Assembly (NCBI RefSeq): GCF_000247695.1
Contig: NW_004624734.1
Coordinates: 17,952,651 to 18,016,650, forward strand
Direction of reading: 5' to 3'
DNA: 64,000 nt
DNA from: Heterocephalus glaber
Taxonomy: Eukaryota > Chordata > Mammalia > Rodentia > Bathyergidae
Made by a program: the position numbers and the translations under genes. Below, piece by piece: positions 59,051-64,000 of this stretch; the stretch's first letter is position 1; each line of letters begins with the position of its first letter. The notes beneath the pieces were generated by a model. That model was not told the DNA's origin, made no database searches, and saw only the letters and a list, made by a program, of their open reading frames with translations.

Positions 59051-60473
59051 GAAAATTGGGACCAAGAAAGGACTTTTGCTTGCCTATAGTGGATCATTCA
59101 AAGAAATCATTACGACTGATTTTTAGGAGGAATTGGGAGGAATATACTATAAAACGCCTAAGATGTCACAAGCAGAGCTTACTGAGAAATTCTAATTAGA
59201 GCTGAGGAGATCAGAAAACTGAAAGAAATGCAAACTGTAAAGGCAGTGGTGTTGAGGTTTCAGATGAAAATAAGTATTCTATTGGAAATTGGATTAGAAG
59301 TCACCTTGTTACACTGTAGCAAAGAATTTGCCTATGTTTTGTCCATGCCCCGAGACATTTTGTAAGGTTGAGTTTAATAATAATGGATTAATTTTTCTGT
59401 TGGAAGAAACTTAAAGATAGCACTACATTGATATTACTTATTTTTAGTCAAATTTACAGTGAGAATCAGGAGCAAACAGAAGCATAGTAGAAAATTTTGG
59501 GAAATTTGCTGTTTGTCCAGAATAGAAGCATATGTGCAGTTCAGCTACAGAGTGTGCAATAAAAGCTACTAATACTATAAACCAAGTGTTTTCCAACAAG
59601 GAAATATGCCTTGAGGGCATGTCAGGAATCTGCAATATTGCATCTATCATGGGATCAAAAGTATAGTATTACAAATTTGTTTTAGTGACTTTCATTTGAG
59701 AACACTTCCTCAGGGTGCTCTGCTTAGCCAGGACTCCTGGCAAACCATTACTGGCTGGTAGGTCCCTACAGCTACAATTCAAGCAGGCCAAGGTAGAGCT
59801 CACAGTGCCATTCACGTGATGCTGGTTTTGCAGGCATGCAGAATGTAAGAGTTACAGGGTCATGGAGACCTCCAATGAGATTTCAAAGGAAAGCCTGTGA
59901 GATCAGGTAGGATGTGGTAAGCCAGAATGTCTTCCAACAGCCTGACAGAGTGAATGGATGGAGCTGTGTAAGTGATGACAAAGGTTTAATAGAGATACCC
60001 CACCCCCCCAGAAAAAGAGATTCCCAGGAACTTTGAATATCACTGAAGAAAGCTGCAGACATTGTAAGGAACCAGAAGAGGCAGTGGTCATGTAGGCTTA
60101 CAGTTGGGAAAATGTAGGGGTGACATTGCCCAAGTCTTTGGAAGAAATATTCTCCCACAGGGTGCTGTAGATGAACACTATATCTGTATGATTGAATGTT
60201 TGCCCTGGTGTATTTTGGCCTTGCTTTGCTTCAATTTCTTTTTTCTATTCTCTTATTCCTCCTTTTTGGAATGGTAATATTCTATTGGCATTTTATCTTG
60301 GACACACATAACTTAGTTTTGATGTTTATGGAGGTTCACAGCTGAGTTTACCTCAGAGAGGCAAACTCAAGAGAGGCTTTGCTAAGGCAGTTAGTATTTG
60401 GGGATACTCAGAGATGGAGTGAATGCATTTTGCATTATGAAAAGAACATGGGGCTTTGGGGATCAAAGGTAAA

Positions 60474-60827
60474 GCACTACAGTTTGGATACTGAATGACC
60501 CCTAGTGTCCATGTATTAAAATCTTAGTCTACATCTTGGTGATTTTAGCAAGAATTCTTGCTGGTCATTTGGACTATGCCCATCAGGGGTATAGTGGGAC
60601 TCTGCCATTTTTTCTTCCTAGCTCTCTTTTCTCCAGTATGAAATGATTGGTTTTGCTCTTCTATGTGCTTCCAGACATTATGTACTGTTCTGCCTCATCA
60701 CAGGCCCAGAGCTCAGCAGCCTTGGACTGAAACCTCTGAAACTATGCCACAAAGTAACCTCTGCTGCTTTTTTAAGTTGATTATATCAGGTACTTTTAAA
60801 AAAAGTAACAGAAACTGACTAGTACAC
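60474..60827 (+). repeat. MaLR 3' LTR
   Basis: Parallel to the 5' LTR: 'cagtttggatactgaatgacccc', 'ctatgtgcttccagac', 'tgttctgcctcatcacaggcccagagctcagcagcc', 'gactgaaacctctgaaactatg' and 'atatcaggtac...gtaacagaaactgactagtaca'. Bases just outside the pair are CTTAT (left) and CTTCT (right), a possible decayed 5-bp target duplication. Confidence 0.88.
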
Positions 60828-61489
60828 TTCTCTGATTTCTTACCATTCTTCCTTTTCCTTGCTCCACTCTAGTAAAGCTGAACTCCTGTCTAATATGTGA
60901 CAAGTTAAAGCAGTATGCCATCAAAAGGCCATTGCATTTATTGTTTCATCTGCATAAACCCATATTTCCTGGATATCTTCATTGTCAATCTTTGATTTTT
61001 TGTTTGTTTGTTTTGTTTCCCCTAAATCATTTTTTCTGTGAAGCCTGGAACTATACAGTGCTGCTGAGATAGGACATTAGGGTGTGGCAAAAATGGCTGG
61101 GGAAGTAGGTGTGACCTATTAATGACAAAATCCCAGGACACATGCACAGAACAGTTCCCAAAGCCCTGCATGTGGATTTCTTACAAGAACTCAAGCAGGT
61201 TTTCCATAGGATGGCCTAGACCTGATGGAAGTCTGAGGAGTGATACAAAAAGGACAGTATATATTGAATTTTTGAAACTGTTTTCTCTCTTCCATGGTGC
61301 CCCACCCTCATGCTCTAGGGTGTACTTCTTTTCCTATTTTCACTTGGCCCAAACTGTGCAGAGTCTGTTTCTTTCCCTACATTTTATCAAACTTTGCTAC
61401 TCTTTGTACTTATCTTGACCAATTCTTTAGGACAGAAAGAACCCAGAGACTACCTCTAAAAGGAGACACCAGCACCCCCAAAACCCAGT

Positions 61490-61757
61490 AATAGTTTCAA
61501 TTCAGGATTGCTTGGCCCTATTGCATTGGGTACAATACATCATGGTAGAAGTTTGCAGTGGAGGCCATTCACCTCATACTGACCACGAAGTGAAAAGAGA
61601 GGAAGGGCAATATGCCTTTAAAAGGGTATCCCTCCAGTGACCCAGCTTCCTTCTGTAGGGCCCTACTTAAATATTCTACTGCCTCCCAAAAGTGCACCAA
61701 GCTGGGGACCAAACCTTTCACACCTGGGTCTTTGGGAAACATTTCTAAAGCATAGCA
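61490..61757 (-). repeat. MaLR LTR fragment
   Basis: The plus strand 'agggtatccctccagtgacccagcttccttctgtagggccctac', 'actgcctcccaaaagtgcaccaagctggggaccaaacctttcacacctgggtctttgggaaacattt' is the complement of a rodent MaLR LTR (...cccccagtgacctacttcctcc...tagtgccaccagctggggaccaagcctttaacacatgggcctttgggggacattt). Confidence 0.82.
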
Positions 61758-61759
61758 TC

Positions 61760-62715
61760 AGAATTGAATCCTCCTCCATTCATTTTCAATAAAGTTATTT
61801 CCTTCTCAAAATGGAAAATATAAAAGCAGAATGTCTTCGACTTCAGTTTTATTTGTTCCAAGGAATTATCCCTTTAGAAATTTGGAGAATTATTTGGAAA
61901 AGGAGACAAATGGTTTTGTATGCATTTCTTTTCCCTGTTGGGGTGATAATAGCTATTAAATAACTTGAAATTAACATATTAATTTATTTAAAATGTCCTT
62001 TTAATCCTCCAGAAGCTACATTAGAGAACATTAGATCATTGCATGCTGTGTAAACGCTTTTACTTTTGCTAATTTTTGCTGATAAAAGCTATTTGATAAT
62101 ACAGTCACATGCACTAATTTATTTTCAGCTTAATTCCTTTGGGGTCTAGTTCTAATATATTCTTAAAGCAAGTAATGTCCTATCCTCCATCATGCTCTCT
62201 AGTATTTGTGTCTGTTTGATGTAGACCTATTCATTATGCCGTCATGTTTTATGTTTTTAGTTACTCCAAGCAAACATGTGCACTAATTTTGGGAAGAAAA
62301 GTGCTCTAAATATATCTCATGTCTGAGCAATTAAAGAATGGTAAGAAATATTCCAAATGTTTAAAATTTTCACTTCTTTCAGTAATTTTTTATATTTTGT
62401 TGAAAGCAAGAAGAGGATGTATAGTTATTTATTGTATATTACTATAAATTTACAACATAAATACTACTAGCTTGATACTTAAACATATTTTCATAACAGT
62501 AATCAAAAACATCCATTAAACAAATTCATTAAACACTTTATAACTATTCGCTCTCAAGCAAAAGCATTTAGACTGATTGCATTCATACAAATAGTGGAAA
62601 GAATATAAATTAACTCTGGTTCATTGACCTTAAGGATATTGATTATTTTCACTGAATTTATTAGTCAAAATACAGCCTGTTAGTTGAATGTAGTTTGTTG
62701 TGCAGTTCTTATATG
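61760..62715. other. Unassigned AT-rich sequence
   Basis: No gene or repeat was recognised. Confidence 0.5.
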
Positions 62716-62719
62716 ATTA

Positions 62720-63083
62720 CACTGGAGACCTTGACTTACAAACTCAATTTGTTTTTGAGGGTTGATTGTAACTCAAGTTGGTCAACTGAAGCTCAGGCTC
62801 CTCTACACAGCCTTCAAAGTCTGACTCCTGCAGACAGGCAGATCTCTGTGTCCTTAGAGAGACATTGGCCCAAGATTTCTTAATGAACCGCACTCAGGAA
62901 AGGACGTTGTAATGTTCTTTCCAGAACTCTTTAAGGGTTAAATATGTATTTGAGACTATGTGGAAGGACATTTGGCTGGCATTTGGGTCATAACTCAAGA
63001 CTTTGGATGTGAGTTAAAACTAAAACTTCAGTCATAACCCAAGTTGTTCGTATGTCAGGCCATCATAACTGGAGGTTTCACTG
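62720..63083. mobile_element. TcMar-like non-autonomous DNA transposon (MITE)
   Basis: The left end 'cactggagaccttgacttacaaactcaattt' and the complement of the right end 'cagtgaaacctccagttatgatgg' form imperfect terminal inverted repeats. Sub-terminal text such as 'gttgattgtaactcaagttgg' and 'ataacccaagttgttcgtatg' is related in the style of Tigger/mariner-type MITEs. TA dinucleotides border both ends (62718-62719 and 63084-63085), as expected for this superfamily. The ORF at 62695-62883 is incidental. Confidence 0.6.
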
Positions 63084-63085
63084 TA

Positions 63086-64000
63086 ATGGCTTTTGTTAAT
63101 CATCAGTGTGCACGCTAAAGATGATACACATTTTGAGGAGGAAAAAATTATGAGTTCAAGTCTAATAGATGTAGGCTGGTCTTTTCACAAGTTTCGTCAT
63201 TTTGACTGGCTATGATTTCTTTCCTTTCCTTTTAATGATAATTGACAATATTTATAAAATACAAGGGTTGTTTAATAATTATCTCCCAGGTTTTTTTCCA
63301 AGAGAAATAAACATCACTCTTTTATTTCTTTTTACTTCTCTAATTCTTATCATTAAACTTCTGCAGGAGGTGCAAATGTCTTTATTCTGTCTACTGCATG
63401 GTAATGATTCATATGTTATTTGCTCATAATCCTGTGATCTGCCTTTTAGACTTTGTAAATATTTTTCTTCTGTTGTTCAGGCCCTCATCGTGTTCTACCA
63501 AGGTTCTTCAAAATGTCTTCAGAGGTTGGCTAGAAATATAAACAGGGAAAAACTAAAGGAAAACAAAATTAACCAACCTCCAAAATCTTTTTAAAAAACT
63601 CTTTGTTCGAATCATATGAGTAAATGTCACAAAGAATAATGACATTTCTTTCCCACATACTTAGAAGTAATTCAATAGTCATTTCCTGAATTAAAAATTA
63701 ACTTTAGAGTTACTGAAGTATAATCAATATAGATAACATAATTGGGGATACTGTCTAGTCTGGTCCACTTACCTTCTGAACCTAGGAAATTTCTCAAAGC
63801 CAAACCCTTAACCTTTGCTCTAAGGCTTACTACCAGGATGCAGAGATAAGAATAACAGAAACTCTTGAAACTGCCCTGGAAAATTCCCAAATCCCAAACC
63901 AGAACCCATGATTTCCATGCTGTCCTATGTGTCCTACAGTAATGTTTCTTCCCTGGGATCTCTTTGAAGGTTCATGCATATGGCCTATATTTCTTTCTTT
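63086..64000. other. Unassigned sequence
   Basis: No gene or repeat was recognised to the end of the window. Confidence 0.5.

Larger units (their letters stand above)
58689..60827 (+). mobile_element. Complete two-LTR ERVL-MaLR element
   Basis: LTRs at 58689-59050 and 60474-60827 bracket an internal region of about 1.4 kb. Directly after the 5' LTR, 'ttgggaccaagaaagg' (59056-59071) is a remnant of the leucine-tRNA-type primer-binding site seen in MaLR and ERVL. Internal text matches MaLR consensus in order: 'tattctattggaaattgg...gtagcaaagaatttgcc...ttttgtccatgcccc' (59275-59350), 'gacctccaatgagatttcaaagga' (59866-59889), 'ctttttggaatggtaat' (60264-60280), 'ggttcacagctgag...ttacctcagag' (60332-60358) and 'gaatgcattttgcattatgaaaagaacatg' just before the 3' LTR. 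MaLR elements encode no functional retroviral proteins, and no gag/pol/env ORF is present. Confidence 0.93.

Noticed and set aside
1..64000. CRISPR arrays, operons, prokaryotic or phage features
   Set aside because: No direct-repeat/spacer arrays, ribosome-binding-site patterns or gene packing. All direct repeats seen are microsatellites or transposon target duplications in a mammalian context.

Overview
The window looks like AT-rich, repeat-dense nuclear DNA from a placental mammal, most likely a rodent. Three repeat signals point there: 7SL-derived B1 SINEs with the rodent internal duplication, several tRNA-derived ID-like SINEs with an intact 'TTTAGCTCAGTGG' A-box region, and many lineage-specific LINE-1 copies over a deep layer of old mammalian repeats (MIR, L2, MLT1/MST, MLT2, MER5A-type hAT, TcMar). 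The ID-like consensus (GGGCCGGGGATTTAGCTCAGTGG) resembles what I associate with castorimorph rodents such as kangaroo rats. That placement is inference and not firm.

I find no intact protein-coding gene. The translated ORFs are short, use codons with no visible constraint, or belong to LINE-1. The window is best read as intergenic or intronic sequence. No tRNA, rRNA, CRISPR or operon-like structure is present.

Layout: 0-10 kb holds L2/MIR-like fossils, a short minus-strand LINE-1 3' end with target-site duplications (1.4-1.7 kb), an LTR-like block (2.3 kb), an MLT2-like LTR with a GATA array (3.8-4.3 kb), a MER5A fossil (5.5 kb), a MIR (7.6 kb) and another LINE-1 3' end (8.2 kb). 11.1-13.6 kb holds a B1 and a two-LTR ERVL-MaLR element on the minus strand. 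16.2-20.4 kb is an MLT2-like LTR followed by a long antisense ancient LINE-1 carrying two ID-like SINEs and a nested LINE-1 piece. 25.6-31.2 kb is the main landmark: a plus-strand LINE-1 with 5' UTR, ORF1, ORF2 (endonuclease and reverse transcriptase) and a 3' tail. It is broken by frameshifts, by a second LINE-1 tail inserted with a 16-bp target-site duplication, and by a 746-bp assembly gap. 31.2-36.5 kb has an ID-like SINE and more LINE-1 ends. 39.6-45.2 kb has MIR, a palindromic MITE-like element and hAT-type fossils. 47.5-54.8 kb has ID-like and B1 SINEs, another antisense ancient LINE-1 and a LINE-1 with a 5' inversion. 56.5-61.8 kb is a cluster of MaLR LTRs including a second complete two-LTR element. 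A TcMar-like element with terminal inverted repeats lies at 62.7-63.1 kb.

Nothing here forms a functional pathway. The sequence is a record of successive transposon insertions, and nesting gives their relative order. I saw no previously undescribed system. The most checkable oddities are the L1-in-L1 insertion, the inverted L1 with a GA array at its junction, the palindromic element at 40.9 kb, and a short unassigned tail repeat shared by 13.6 and 38.9 kb.
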